From contig CM065699.1 in NCBI GenBank assembly GCA_017654935.2, forward strand, positions 42,479,868-42,543,867: DNA of 64,000 nucleotides, written 5' to 3'. Shown here one piece after another: positions 49,947 through 59,264 of the stretch (positions are counted from its first letter, which is position 1; the number at the start of each line of letters is the position of its first letter). The position numbers and the translations under genes are program-made. Source of the stretch: Phymorhynchus buccinoides. Its lineage: Eukaryota > Mollusca > Gastropoda > Neogastropoda > Raphitomidae. The notes beneath the pieces are model-generated. The model had not been told where the DNA came from, ran no database searches, and saw only the letters and a program-made list of their open reading frames with translations.

Positions 49947-51130
49947 CTGTAAGCACAACAGTGTTGAGAGTAAAGGTCTTGGAGCAATGGTAAGTCGCCT
50001 GTAAGCACAACAGTGTTGAGAGTAAAGGTCTTGGAGCAATGGTAAGTCGCCTGTAAGCACAACAGTGTTGAGAGTAAAGATCTTGGAGCAATGGTAAGTC
50101 GCCTGTAAGCACAACAGTGTTGAGAGTAAAGGTCTTGGAGCAATGGTAAGTCACCTGTAAGCACAACAGTGTTGAGAGTAAAGGTCTTGGAGCAATGGTA
50201 AGTCGCCTGTAAGCACAACAGTGTTGAGAGTAAAGATCTTGGAGCAATGGTAAGTCGCCTGTAAGCACAACAGTGTTGAGAGTAAAGGTCTTGGAGCAAT
50301 GGTAAGTCACCAGTAAACACAACAGTGTTGAGAGTAAAGGTCTTAGAGCAATGGTAAGTCGCCTGTAAGCACAACAGTGTTGAGAGTAAAGGTCTTGGAG
50401 CAATGGTAAGTCACCAGTAAACACAACAGTGTTGAGAGTAAAGGTCTTAGAGCAATGGTAAGTCGCCTGTAAGCACAACAGTGTTGAGAGTAAAGGTCTT
50501 GGAGCAATGGTAAGTCACCAGTAAACACAACAGTGTTGAGAGTAAAGGTCTTAGAGCAATGGTAAGTCGCCTGTAAGCACAACAGTGTTGAGGGTAAAGG
50601 TCTTGGAGCAATGGTAAGTCACCAGTAAACACAACAGTGTTGAGAGTAAAGGTCTTGGAGCAATGGTAAGTCGCCTGTAAGCACAACAGTGTTGAGGGTA
50701 AAGGTCTTGGAGCAATGGTAAGTCACCAGTAAACACAACAGTGTTGAGAGTAAAGGTCTTGGAGCAATGGTAAGTCGCCTGTAAGCACAACAGTGTTGAG
50801 GGTAAAGGTCTTGGAGCAATGGTAAGTCACCAGTAAACACAACAGTGTTGAGAGTAAAGGTCTTGGAGCAATGGTAAGTCGCCTGTAAGCACAACAGTGT
50901 TGAGGGTAAAGGTCTTGTAGGCACAACAGTGTTGAGAGTAAAGGTCTTGGAGCAATGGTAAGTCGCCTGTAAGCACAACAGTGTTGAGAGTAAAGGTCTT
51001 GGAGCAATGGTAAGTCACCAGTAAACACAACAGTGTTGAGAGTAAAGATCTTGGAGCAATGGTAAGTCGCCTGTAAGCACAACAGTGTTGAGAGTAAAGG
51101 TCTTGGAGCAATGGTAAGTCGCCTGTAAGC
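49903..51130. repeat. 52-bp acceptor-junction minisatellite (copy B)
   Basis: Twenty-four units, including the same truncated 32-bp unit as copy A (50891-50922). In gene sense each is GCTTACAG plus 44 exon bases. Alternation of TTACAG|GCG and TTTACTGGTG units gives a 104-bp higher-order period at about 50267-50734. The minisatellite overlaps the exon's own first 44 bases (49903-49946). Confidence 0.93.
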
Positions 51131-51764
51131 ACAACAGTAATAATAATAAAGAATATTGACATAGCGCGCGCTCTAGGTGTGCTATTCATGGCGCTTTACA
51201 AAAACTAATAGCTCCACATACAAAATTACACTCATATCAAACATACTCAGACGCGCCCTCACCCTCACCCTCACGCTGTGACATACTCATACACATAAAA
51301 ACATGCACCTATGCATAACACACAAACGCGTTCACACACACACATACGCACGCGCATGCACGCACGCAGTGTGACAAGATAAACGGTACAACTACAAGGT
51401 ATAACGTGCTTCTTACCTAAGGAAATGTATACAAAACTTGAAACACACATGCACGCACACACACACACACACAATTGCACACACAATTGATCATTTTTCA
51501 AGCTTTTCAAAAAAGAAAATGACTCTAAATTAAAATATTCAACAAGAAAAGAGAACGATCTTGCTTGAAACACAGACACTGTCATTGATAATATTTAAAA
51601 AAAAATTCAAATATGCTAAATTACTATTTCAAATCATGTCAGAAAGTCACTTTGTTATCTGCAGATGTTGTCTTATTAAGTGATGAGTTAGCCTATAATT
51701 TATGAACAAGCAAGAATGTCAGAAAAAAAGTTTGGAACTGAATAGATCTGAAATAACAAGACAA
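51131..51764. other. Intron interior: SINE-like repeat and CA tracts
   Basis: (AAT)n with TTGACATAGCGCGCGCTC and GGCGCTTTACA, then CA-rich and AT-rich sequence. No gene recognised. Confidence 0.55.
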
Positions 51765-51982
51765 TCTTTAACAGTGAAGTTTATCACTTCAAATGACAAC
51801 AAACACTGACATGTCTCGACTTCGTTGACAGTGAAGTTTCTGCCTTCAAACAACAACAACAACAACAACATTACAACAATAACAACAACAACCAGTGACA
51901 TGTCTTGACTTCTTTGACAGTGAAGTTTCTGCCTTCAAGCAACAACAACAAACACTGACTTCGTTGACAGTGAAGTTTCTGC
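51765..51982. repeat. Oldest donor-junction units (copy B)
   Basis: Units with GTTGACAGTGAAGTTTCTGC and CTTCAAACAACAAC, diverged from the exon-proximal units. The last is cut by the hAT-like MITE at GTTTCTGC and resumes at 52479 with TTGACAAGCATTCAC and CTAAATTGTACCAG. Confidence 0.75.
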
Positions 51983-52470
51983 TAGAGGTGGGGGGGGAAA
52001 CCGGTTTGAACTGAAAAACCGGTGCTAAACTTTCGCGGTTCGAAAAACCGGTTCGAGTTGCTGTGAACCGGTTTTTTTAACTGCAAATTGAAAGTAAGTA
52101 TTTCTTAGAATAACGCATTCTTTTCGAAGAACAACACTGATTCTCAGTGCAGATTGGGTGTTTGTAAACCAAGAGTAGCTGTTTCTAGTTTGTGGTGGTG
52201 TATGGCTTTGACTTTGACCGAGTGTTGAGTTGAATGTGTGTGTGTGTGTGTGTCTTAAGTCATAAGTTTCTTTATTGTGTGTGCGTGTGTGTGTGTGTGC
52301 GTGTGCGCGCGCGTGTGTGTGTGTGTGAATATTCTGACAAATAAATATGTGTTTGCATAGGTGAAACTAGTGATGCGAGTACTGGTTAAAAAACCGGTTC
52401 AATAAAACCGGTTCGAAGAGGGAAAACGGTTAAAAACTGGTTCAGATTTTTGAACCGGTTCTCAACTCTA
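51983..52470 (+). mobile_element. hAT-like MITE, perfect 8-bp TSD GTTTCTGC
   Basis: Termini TAGAGGTGGG and CTCAACTCTA with subterminal AACCGGTT; GTTTCTGC lies immediately outside on both sides (51975-51982 and 52471-52478). An 8-bp duplication with TAGAG(N)TG ends is a hAT hallmark. 488 bp, non-coding. Inserted into a donor-junction repeat unit. Confidence 0.88.
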
Positions 52471-52539
52471 GTTTCTGCATTGACAAGCATTCACTTTTCT
52501 GCTCTCTTTCTAAATTGTACCAGGCATCAGAACAGTTTG

Positions 52540-53020
52540 AAGTCCAATCCTCTGAAAACCGCGGTAAAAGGGCCATCAAGGCCCCTAGACTGAAGAGGGA
52601 CAACACTGAAATGAGTTCCTAAAACCACCAAAAAGGCTTTTATGCAGTGATAAATCACTTTAGCCCTTTCGCCGCCAGCCATTTCTCAACCAAAAAAATA
52701 CCCTTAAATTTAGCTAGGTACAGAAAAAACAAGTATCTGCAATATTGGGAATTCCTCTGTAACATGCATAAAGTAAGGCCTATCCTTACCTCCCAAAATT
52801 AAGAAAATAGGGTCTTCGGATAACAGGCTCTAATTTGATGCCTTTTGGTGACATGGGTGTTAAATGCGACATTGGCGGTGAAAGGGTTAAAATGCTATTC
52901 AACCGAAAAGATAACACTGAACAAACAGGCAAAACCTCTGACAAGAGAAGCCAATCCTCTGTCAGTAATCCTTCATCTTCTGAAATGTGCAGATCCTCTG
53001 ACACATCTGATACCTGCTGT
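52540..53020 (+). repeat. CCTCTGA dispersed repeat with TTAA MITE inserted (copy B)
   Basis: Duplicate of 23690-24190. It interrupts the donor-junction array, separating old diverged units from the young exon-proximal block. Confidence 0.65.
52660..52890 (+). mobile_element. TTAA MITE family 1
   Basis: TTAGCCCTTTCGCCGCCAGC to TTGGCGGTGAAAGGGTTAA, nested in the CCTCTGA repeat. Confidence 0.85.
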
Positions 53021-54567
53021 ACCGACTTCTTTGACAGTGAAGTTTTTTTGGACTCAAACAACAACATTACAACAACAACAACAACAAACAGCAGCAACAA
53101 ATGCTGACATGCACTGACGTTGTTTGTGCGTTCTCTTTCTAAACGGTACCAGCACCGACTTCTTTGACAGCGAAGTTTCTGGCCTCAAACAACAACAACA
53201 ACAACAACAGCAGCAACAAATGCTGACATGCACTGACGTTTTTTGTGCGTTCTCTTTCTAAACGGTACCAGTACCGACCTCTCTGACAGCGAAGTTCCTG
53301 GCCTCAAACAACAACAACAGCAACAACAACAACAACAACAAACGCAGACATGCACTGACGTTTTTTGTGCGTTCTCCTTGTAAACTGTACCAGTACCGAC
53401 CTCTCTGAAAGCGAAGTTCCTGGCCTCAAACAACAACAACAGCAACAACAACAAACGCAGACATGCACTGACGTTTGTTGTGCGTTCTCCTTGTAAACTG
53501 TACCAGTACCGACCTCTCTGACAGCGAAGTTCCTGGCCTCAAACAACAACAACAGCAACAACAACAACAACAACAAACGCAGACATGCACTGACGTTTGT
53601 TGTGCGTTCTCCTTGTAAACTGTACCAGTACCGACCTCTCTGACAGCGAAGTTCCTGGCCTCAAACACAACAACAACAACAACAACAAAAAACGCTGACA
53701 TGCACTGACGTTTTTTGTGCATTCTCTTTCTAAACTGTACAAAGTTCCTGGCTTCAAACAACATTACAACAACAGCAACAACAACAACAGCAACAGCAAC
53801 AGCAACAGCAACAACAACAGCAGCAACAAACGCTGACATGCACTGACAATTTTTTGTGCGTTCTCTTTCTAGACTGTACCAGTACCGACCTCTCTGACAG
53901 CGAAGTTCCTGGCCTCAAACAACAACAACAGCAACAACAACAACAACAACAAACGCAGACATGCACTGACGTTTGTTGTGCGTTCTCCTTGTAAACTGTA
54001 CCAGTACCGACCTCTCTGACAGCGAAGTTCCTGGCCTCAAACAACAACAACAGCAACAACAACAACAACAACAAACGCAGACATGCACTGACGTTTGTTG
54101 TGCGTTCTCCTTGTAAACTGTACCAGTACCGACCTCTCTGACAGCGAAGTTCCTGGCCTCAAACAACAACAACAGCAACAACAACAACAACAACAACAAA
54201 CGCTGACATGCACTGACGTTTTTTGTGCGTTCTCTTTCTAAACTGTACAAAGTTCCTGGCTTCAAACAACATTACAACAACAGCAACAACAACAACAGCA
54301 ACAGCAACAACAACAACAACAACAACAACAGCAGCAACAAACGCTGACATGCACTGACGTTTTTTGTGCGTTCTCTTTCTAAACTGTACAAAGTTCCTGG
54401 CTTCAAACAACATTACAACAACAGCAACAACAACAACAGCAACAGCAACAACAACAACAACAACAACAACAACAGCAACAAACACAAACATGCACTGATG
54501 TTTTTTGTGCATTCTCTTTGTAAACTGTACCAGTACCGACCTCTCTGACAGCGAAGTTCCTGGCCTC

Positions 54568-54608
<41 letters not shown>

Positions 54609-54717
54609 GCAGCAACAAATGCTGACATGCACTGACGTTTTTTGTGCGTTCTCTTTCTAAACTGTACCAGCACCGACTTCTTTGACAGCGAAGTTTCTGG
54701 CCTCAAACAACAACAGC

Positions 54718-54793
<76 letters not shown>

Positions 54794-54883
54794 GCAAATG
54801 CTGACATGCACTGACGTTTTTTGTGCGTTCTCTTTACAAAATGTACCAGCACCGACCTCTCTGATAGCGAAGTTCCTGGCCTC

Positions 54884-54951
<68 letters not shown>

Positions 54952-55050
54952 GCAGCAACAAACGCTGACATGCACTGACAATTTTTTGTGCGTTCTCTTT
55001 CTAAACTGTAGCAGCACCGACCTCTCTGACAGCGAAGTTCCTGGCCTCAA
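53020..55050. repeat. Donor-junction repeat array, about 16 units (copy B)
   Basis: In gene sense each unit is the exon end TTTGAGGCCAGGAACTTC...AGAGAG, the donor GTCGGT, ~70 intron bases (TACAGTTTA, AACGTCAGTGCATGTC) and a (TTG/CTG)n spacer. Spacing is roughly 110-180 bp depending on spacer length. About 13 units retain GTCGGT; three (near 53740, 54249, 54391) lost the donor through a deletion joining TGTAC to AAAGTTCC. The last unit is the true end of the exon at 55022-55191. Polyglutamine-like frames on the plus strand are repeat products. Confidence 0.92.
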
Positions 55051-55191
55051 ACAGCTGTTGCTCCCACTGGGTCAATAGATTGGGGTCGCAGGGCTGGGCG
55101 TCCTTGTGAGCAGCGCCGGTGCTAAAGCCATCAAGGTACTGACCCACCAGCTTCCACACGCGTCCCTGCCAGCGCATGATACCAGTGTATG
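55022..55191 (-). CDS. LARS2: LARS2 exon whose 3' edge seeds the donor array
   Basis: A 170-bp exon, phase 1 to 0, encoding YTGIMRWQGRVWKLVGQYLD then ...QWEQQLFEARNFAVRE. The block xGxxRWQxRxW opens the anticodon-binding domain of LARS2. The acceptor is TTTCAG. The donor is GAG|GTCGGT, with C at +3, weaker than the GTRAG consensus. Exon phase completes codon GCA with the preceding exon. The last ~30 bases recur in every unit of the adjacent array. Reading past the donor in frame meets TAG within 7 codons, so use of donors further into the intron would truncate the protein. Confidence 0.9.
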
Positions 55192-55479
55192 CTGAAACAA
55201 CACACAGGCATCAGAATGGTCTGAAGTCCAATCAAAGACACTGAAAAGAAAAGACTAACATCCGGTCTCTTTTCCCTATAATGAGTAGAAACACTGGTTA
55301 TGTCCCTTAAAAACAGTACACATTTACACGTCGATAGGCCAGTTGAATTCTCCGTTCAAATTCCAGTCTGAGTTTTTAGATAGCCTCCACTGTGAATGGT
55401 GTACTGTTCCCACTAACGATAACTCTATCAGCCCGGTTCGCCGTAACTCTTAAGTAGTCCATCTTACCCTTTTAGAATC

Positions 55480-55715
55480 TCTTTGTCCAATCCTCTGAAA
55501 ACTGCATCATCAAGGCCCCAGACTAAAGAGGGACAACACTGAAATCAGTTCTGAACACCACCAAAAAGGCTTAAAGTGATAAATCAATTTTAAAATGATA
55601 TTTAACACAAAGGATAACACTCAATAAAAAGGCAAAACCTCTGACAAGAGAAGCCAATCCTCTGTCAGAAATTCTTAATCCTCTGATCCTCTGACAATTC
55701 TGATGCCTGAACACA
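55480..55715 (+). repeat. CCTCTGA dispersed repeat, uninterrupted
   Basis: CATCAAGGCCCCAGACTAAA through AAAAAGGCTTAAAGTGATAA to four CCTCTGA motifs. The cleanest family member in the window. Bases 55192-55480 are intron sequence with nothing recognised. Confidence 0.65.
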
Positions 55716-55742
55716 TCACACACACCACAATGGTGGAAGAAA

Positions 55743-56160
55743 GGTGGCAGAGTGGTTAAGACGTTCGCCTGCCAAATGTAATGCGTGACTGCAGCGTGAG
55801 TGACCCGGGTTCGAATCCCGGCCTCGCCCTTTCTTTCTAGTTCGACAGGAAAATCGAACTGAACGTCCAGTCCTTCGGATGGGGACTTAAAGCTAGTCTG
55901 ACCCTGTGCGCTTTACGCACGTAAAAATCCCACAGCAGTTCAAAAGTCGGTAAGAGCAGGGAGAAATCCCGCTGCCTGGTATGGCCAAATTGATAGCTAG
56001 GTTTTCCAAGTGTGCCCACACCCCTTCCTCACCCTGAGCCCCCCCCCCCCCTCCAAAAAAAAGGGTAGGCGCTGCACTTGCGGTGACGCGCTCTCCGGGG
56101 AGAGCAGCCCGAATTTCACAGAGATAAGTCTCTGTGACTAGAATATACTAAATACCAAAT
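55743..56160 (+). repeat. tRNA-derived SINE, type 1
   Basis: Head GGTGGCAGAGTGGTTAAGAC with an A-box-like element and B-box GGGTTCGAATCCCGG, an extended variable region, then TTCGACAGGAAAATCG, CCTGTGCGCTTTACGCACG and GGTGACGCGCTCTCCGG. Other copies at 26934, 59442 and 63144. I treat it as a Pol III-derived SINE, not a tRNA gene, because the 3' half of the acceptor stem is absent and the downstream body is shared. Confidence 0.8.
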
Positions 56161-56219
56161 ACTTTATTAGTTATAAGAGGCACCCACTGAAAACAACAAC
56201 ACAAAAATCATAAAAACAA

Positions 56220-56830
56220 GAGGCAAAGCTTTCAAGGCTCATTCGAACAGGAAAATGTGGGACAAAAACAAACAAAGATTGAGGGGGGGGGGGGGGCTAA
56301 AGTACAAGATTGCCAATACAATTTTAAAGTACAAATGAAACTATCATTAATGGACACAACTAACAAAAAAAACCCCCCAAAAAAGTGCCTGTGCCGAGAA
56401 TCGAACCCGGAACCATTGGCATGACAGACAGACAGACACTCTACCAATGAGCTATCGAGGCTTTCACTGTTGATGAGTTTCTTAACTCATGTTGCCTATT
56501 GAATACTCTCTAACCCACTAATCTAAAATGTTATCTGTTTACAGTGTTGTTTTAAGTATTTAGTTATTCAATTAATTATTGTTTGAAAGCTTGCATAAAC
56601 ATCTATGTGTATTGAAAGTTTGAACAATGTACGCCTTCCATTTCCCCGGAACAACTATCATACTATAGACTCATTAGAGTGAGGCAAAAATCTTTTTAAG
56701 TATTTAATTATTCAAATCAGTATTGTTTGAAAGCTTGCGCAGACATCTATGTGTGTGCAAAGTTTGAACAATGTACGCCTTCTATTTCCCGAGAAAATGC
56801 CAACGTTAAAGTTTGGAGATTAGACCACGG
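56220..56830 (-). repeat. tRNA-derived SINE, type 2 and linked repeat
   Basis: On the minus strand the head at 56466-56392 reads GCCTCGATAGCTCATTGGTA, then B-box GGGTTCGATTCTCGGC: good A- and B-boxes. Flanking sequence is shared with 530-1100. A poly-G run lies at 56284-56297. Confidence 0.7.
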
Positions 56831-56929
56831 ACGCAACACACACACACACACACAACCTAACAACTATCATACTAAAGCCAAAAATCACAAGAAAAGTGTG
56901 GTGGTGCACTTGCGGCAATCAGACCTGCC

Positions 56930-57580
56930 TACTTGGAATTTTCCCAATCAGTAGCCCAGCCATCAATTTTCAGTAGCATGGCAAATTTTTTCGTAGCATC
57001 CACAAACAACGGCAATCGATTTGTTCTCTTCCTGAGCCGAAACGCACTGCTTAATATGTTTCGCCGATTGAACGTGTTGACGGCAATCATCTCTACCGCC
57101 ATGATTCACAGAGAAGTCCGCATGGCAGAGGTTGCACTGCAGTGAGCATGGTTCGCACCGAGTCGACTTCTGACGATGCAAGGCCACTCCTCCGTGTAAG
57201 CTATTTTAAAAACTTGTGCGGCAGGCCGATGTTTTTTCTTAGAACAAGATGGTGTGCCAGATGATTTTCGTTTTCTGGTTTGGGTTCGTTTTTCTTCGTT
57301 TGAAACATCTCCCGAATCGCTACTGCTGCTGGAGTCCGCCATTTTTTTCAGAGAAAGTAATAAGAACGCATGCGCAGTCACTGATAAAAACGGAAGTGAC
57401 TAGGTTATCGCGCGTGACACGGCGTCTGCTCTTAGAAGCCGACAAAACCGGGAACGGCATAAGCAAAAATAAAATGTGGCGGCAATTTGTTTTTTTCCGT
57501 AGCAACGTTAAGGTTGCCGTAGCTCCGTAGCAAAGCTTTATTTTTCGTAGCTGCTACGGCCAAATCATAGCAGTAGGCAG
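56930..57580 (-). mobile_element. CAGACCTGCCTAC TIR element, best zinc-finger remnant
   Basis: Left end CAGACCTGCCTACTTGG, right end CAGTAGGCAG (truncated TIR). The minus strand at 57381-57106 encodes MADSSSSSDSGDVSN, a basic Lys/Arg stretch and AYTEEWPCI. Another frame at 57187-56963 encodes the CNLCHADFSVNHGGRDD finger with RQHVQSAKHIKQ. A frameshift separates the halves. Resembles the N-terminus of hAT-type transposases; no catalytic domain. Confidence 0.7.
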
Positions 57581-57639
57581 AGACACGTCCAGTCTGTCAC
57601 AAGATCATACCAAATTTTACACCAAAATTCGGATTTTGT

Positions 57640-57900
57640 TATGTTGTTGTTGTCATTCCCTGGCTTAAAGACTCCAGGGATCATCCCAACAGCCGACACA
57701 CTTGAACACTATGGTACAAATGCCCCAACTAGGGATGAGAACATTACGGAGGATTTTGGACTGATGATGATGTTATGCTAGGAGCTTGCCATGGCTAAAG
57801 ACAATCCCCGCATAAATATGCAGAACACAACAACATTTTGATGTAGCCATGGTGTTCTAGCTTATGTCAATTGATCTGACACAGCCTTATGCCAAGGCGA
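57640..57900 (+). repeat. CTCCAGGGATCATCCC dispersed repeat
   Basis: TTCCCTGGCTTAAAGACTCC, then AACATTACGGAGG and ATGTTATGCTAGGAGC, a shorter relative of 4340-4700. Confidence 0.6.
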
Positions 57901-58064
57901 TGGATTTTGCTATAATAATGCTTTCTTACTGTGTTATATAAGGCGCAGAACTCCCGAGTCTAGACCAAAAAAATAGGGGGGGTTCTGCTGCCTGGTATGA
58001 CCAAATTGATAGCTAGTTTTCCCAAGTTTGCTCGAGAGATAAGTCTCTGTGACTAGAATATTGT

Positions 58065-58450
58065 CGGAGAAATTCAAAAACTTGTAACTCAATTTTGGTA
58101 GTTTTGAGAAAATTTAAAAAAAAACCTTATAAAAATTAACACCGTTGACCACAATTGATTAACTATGATGAATATGTTGTTCAAGACATTGCGAGTTTAG
58201 TCCTGCATTTCATTAAAATTACTTAAAAACTTTTTTTTTAGACTTGAAAAGAACGAAGATACGAGGTTTTTGTCCTTAACTAGATCTGAATTTGGGACTT
58301 ACAAGTTTTTCTTCAATTTACACAACCTCATTTACTCCAGATAGAGTCGTTAGAGATACGAGCTTTTGGTGGAAGGTGGCGGGAAAAAATAGACAGCTGA
58401 CTATGTATGTATCTAACTCAAACCCCCCAAAATCGAGATACAACGATATA
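58065..58450 (+). repeat. ~300-bp dispersed repeat, forward copy
   Basis: Contains GGAAGGTGGCGGGAAAAA, AGATCTGAATTTGGGACTTA and AACCTCATTTACTCCAGATA. Its reverse complement is at 63590-63905. Confidence 0.75.
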
Positions 58451-58456
58451 CCAACT

Positions 58457-58790
58457 ACAGTGGAGCCTCCCTTATAAGACCTTCAAAAATCATCCCAAAT
58501 GAGGTTACAGCTATCTGTATTAATAAAAAAAATCGGGACTTTACTGGTTTCGTACTGCCTCCGGGCATTGCCTCCAGTATTGTTCCAACCATATTTGTAT
58601 TTACAAATGTCCCATATGTGTCTGATTCAGACCAAGAGGACCTAAAACTCCATTTTTCTCTCTCCAAAATGAGGTCTTATAAGGGAGGTAATTTTACTAC
58701 TTACAAAGAAGGACAATGTATCAAAGAAGTAGGTCTTTATATGGGAGGGAGTCTTATAGTGGGAGGTCTTATAAGGGAGGTTCCACTGTA
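58457..58790 (+). mobile_element. Mariner-like MITE (compact copy)
   Basis: ACAGTGGAGCCTCCCTTATA to CTTATAAGGGAGGTTCCACTGTA with flanking TA. Internal repeats of GGTCTTATAAGGGAGG near the right end. Ends ~40 bp from the 58832 exon edge, followed by (GAA)n. Confidence 0.8.
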
Positions 58791-58831
58791 CCAGAAGAAG
58801 AAGAAGAAGAATGAGTATTATTTTAGCGTAC

Positions 58832-58922
58832 CTTCGGTGGACCACTTTCTGTTGGCCTGGGGGGACACGCTGGACAGGATGCAGAGGCGTGTGGCATCTA
58901 CGCCAAACTGTCCCAGCATCTC
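58832..58922 (-). CDS. LARS2: LARS2 exon after the KMSKS exon
   Basis: A 91-bp exon (30 codons plus one base) encodes EMLGQFGVDATRLCILSSVS then PQANRKWSTE. FGVDATRLxxL is the class Ia helix after KMSKS (YGxDxxRLyil in leucyl enzymes). Acceptor TATCAG, donor GTACGC. It joins G with CA of the next exon to code Ala. Confidence 0.92.
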
Positions 58923-59001
58923 CTGATAAGAGGACACACACCACCACTGTGACAATGAGGAGGAGGAGGATACGGTGGTGGTTTTTCATGGTGTAGAGCA
59001 G

Positions 59002-59261
59002 CACAGAGGTAACGTGTTCGCCTCGTGTCAAATAAACCCGAAGTTCGAACCTGGGTACTGGGGATTTTTCTCCTCTCACTTTGCACTAGGCCTTAACGGT
59101 CTGAACGTGGAGTCTTTCGGGTGAGACGATAAACCGAGGTCCCATGTGGCCATGCACTTGTCTTAGCACGCATTAAACCCAGTGGCAACGAAAAAAAAGT
59201 TGTCATTTGGTCAAAATTACCCCTCCCCCCCACCCACGCAGAAGAAGAAGAAGAAGAAGAT
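59002..59261 (+). repeat. tRNA-derived SINE with conserved core, type 3
   Basis: Head-like AGAGGTAACGTGTTCGCCTC and AGTTCGAACCTGGGTACTGG, core GAGACGATAAACCGAGGTCC, then CCAGTGGCAACGAAAAA and a (GAA)n tail. The core resembles conserved SINE cores I recall from molluscs. The (GAA)n tail runs up to the LARS2 splice donor at 59264-59263. A core/tail fragment recurs at about 61577-61660. Confidence 0.75.
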
Positions 59262-59264
59262 TAC

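Larger units (their letters stand above)
28898..57320. other. Copy B: start of the next contig, repeating copy A
   Basis: After ~120 bp that would match sequence left of the window, it follows copy A from base 1. The first ~3 kb is indel-rich, then quality becomes uniform. This copy connects to the upstream LARS2 exons, so it is the better reference. Confidence 0.88.

Noticed and set aside
49903..51130. Regular 52-bp repeats resembling a CRISPR array
   Set aside because: There are no unique spacers; whole units repeat head to tail, there are no cas genes and the context is eukaryotic. The unit is exon-plus-acceptor sequence.
53020..55050. Plus-strand polyglutamine/polyasparagine and minus-strand polyvaline/polycysteine proteins
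   Set aside because: Products of (CAA)n spacers; frames change between units and have no splice or start support.
55743..55830. A functional tRNA-Ser or tRNA-Leu gene
   Set aside because: A- and B-boxes are present but the acceptor stem does not close and the same ~400-bp body follows in other copies: a SINE head.
56392..56466. A functional tRNA on the minus strand
   Set aside because: Good A- and B-boxes and a partial acceptor pairing, but it is linked to a repeated body and has decayed copies at 815, 27552 and 29795, so SINE-derived is more likely.
57249..57530. A plus-strand 93-codon frame opposite the zinc-finger remnant
   Set aside because: Shadow of the minus-strand transposase-like remnant; no similarity recognised.
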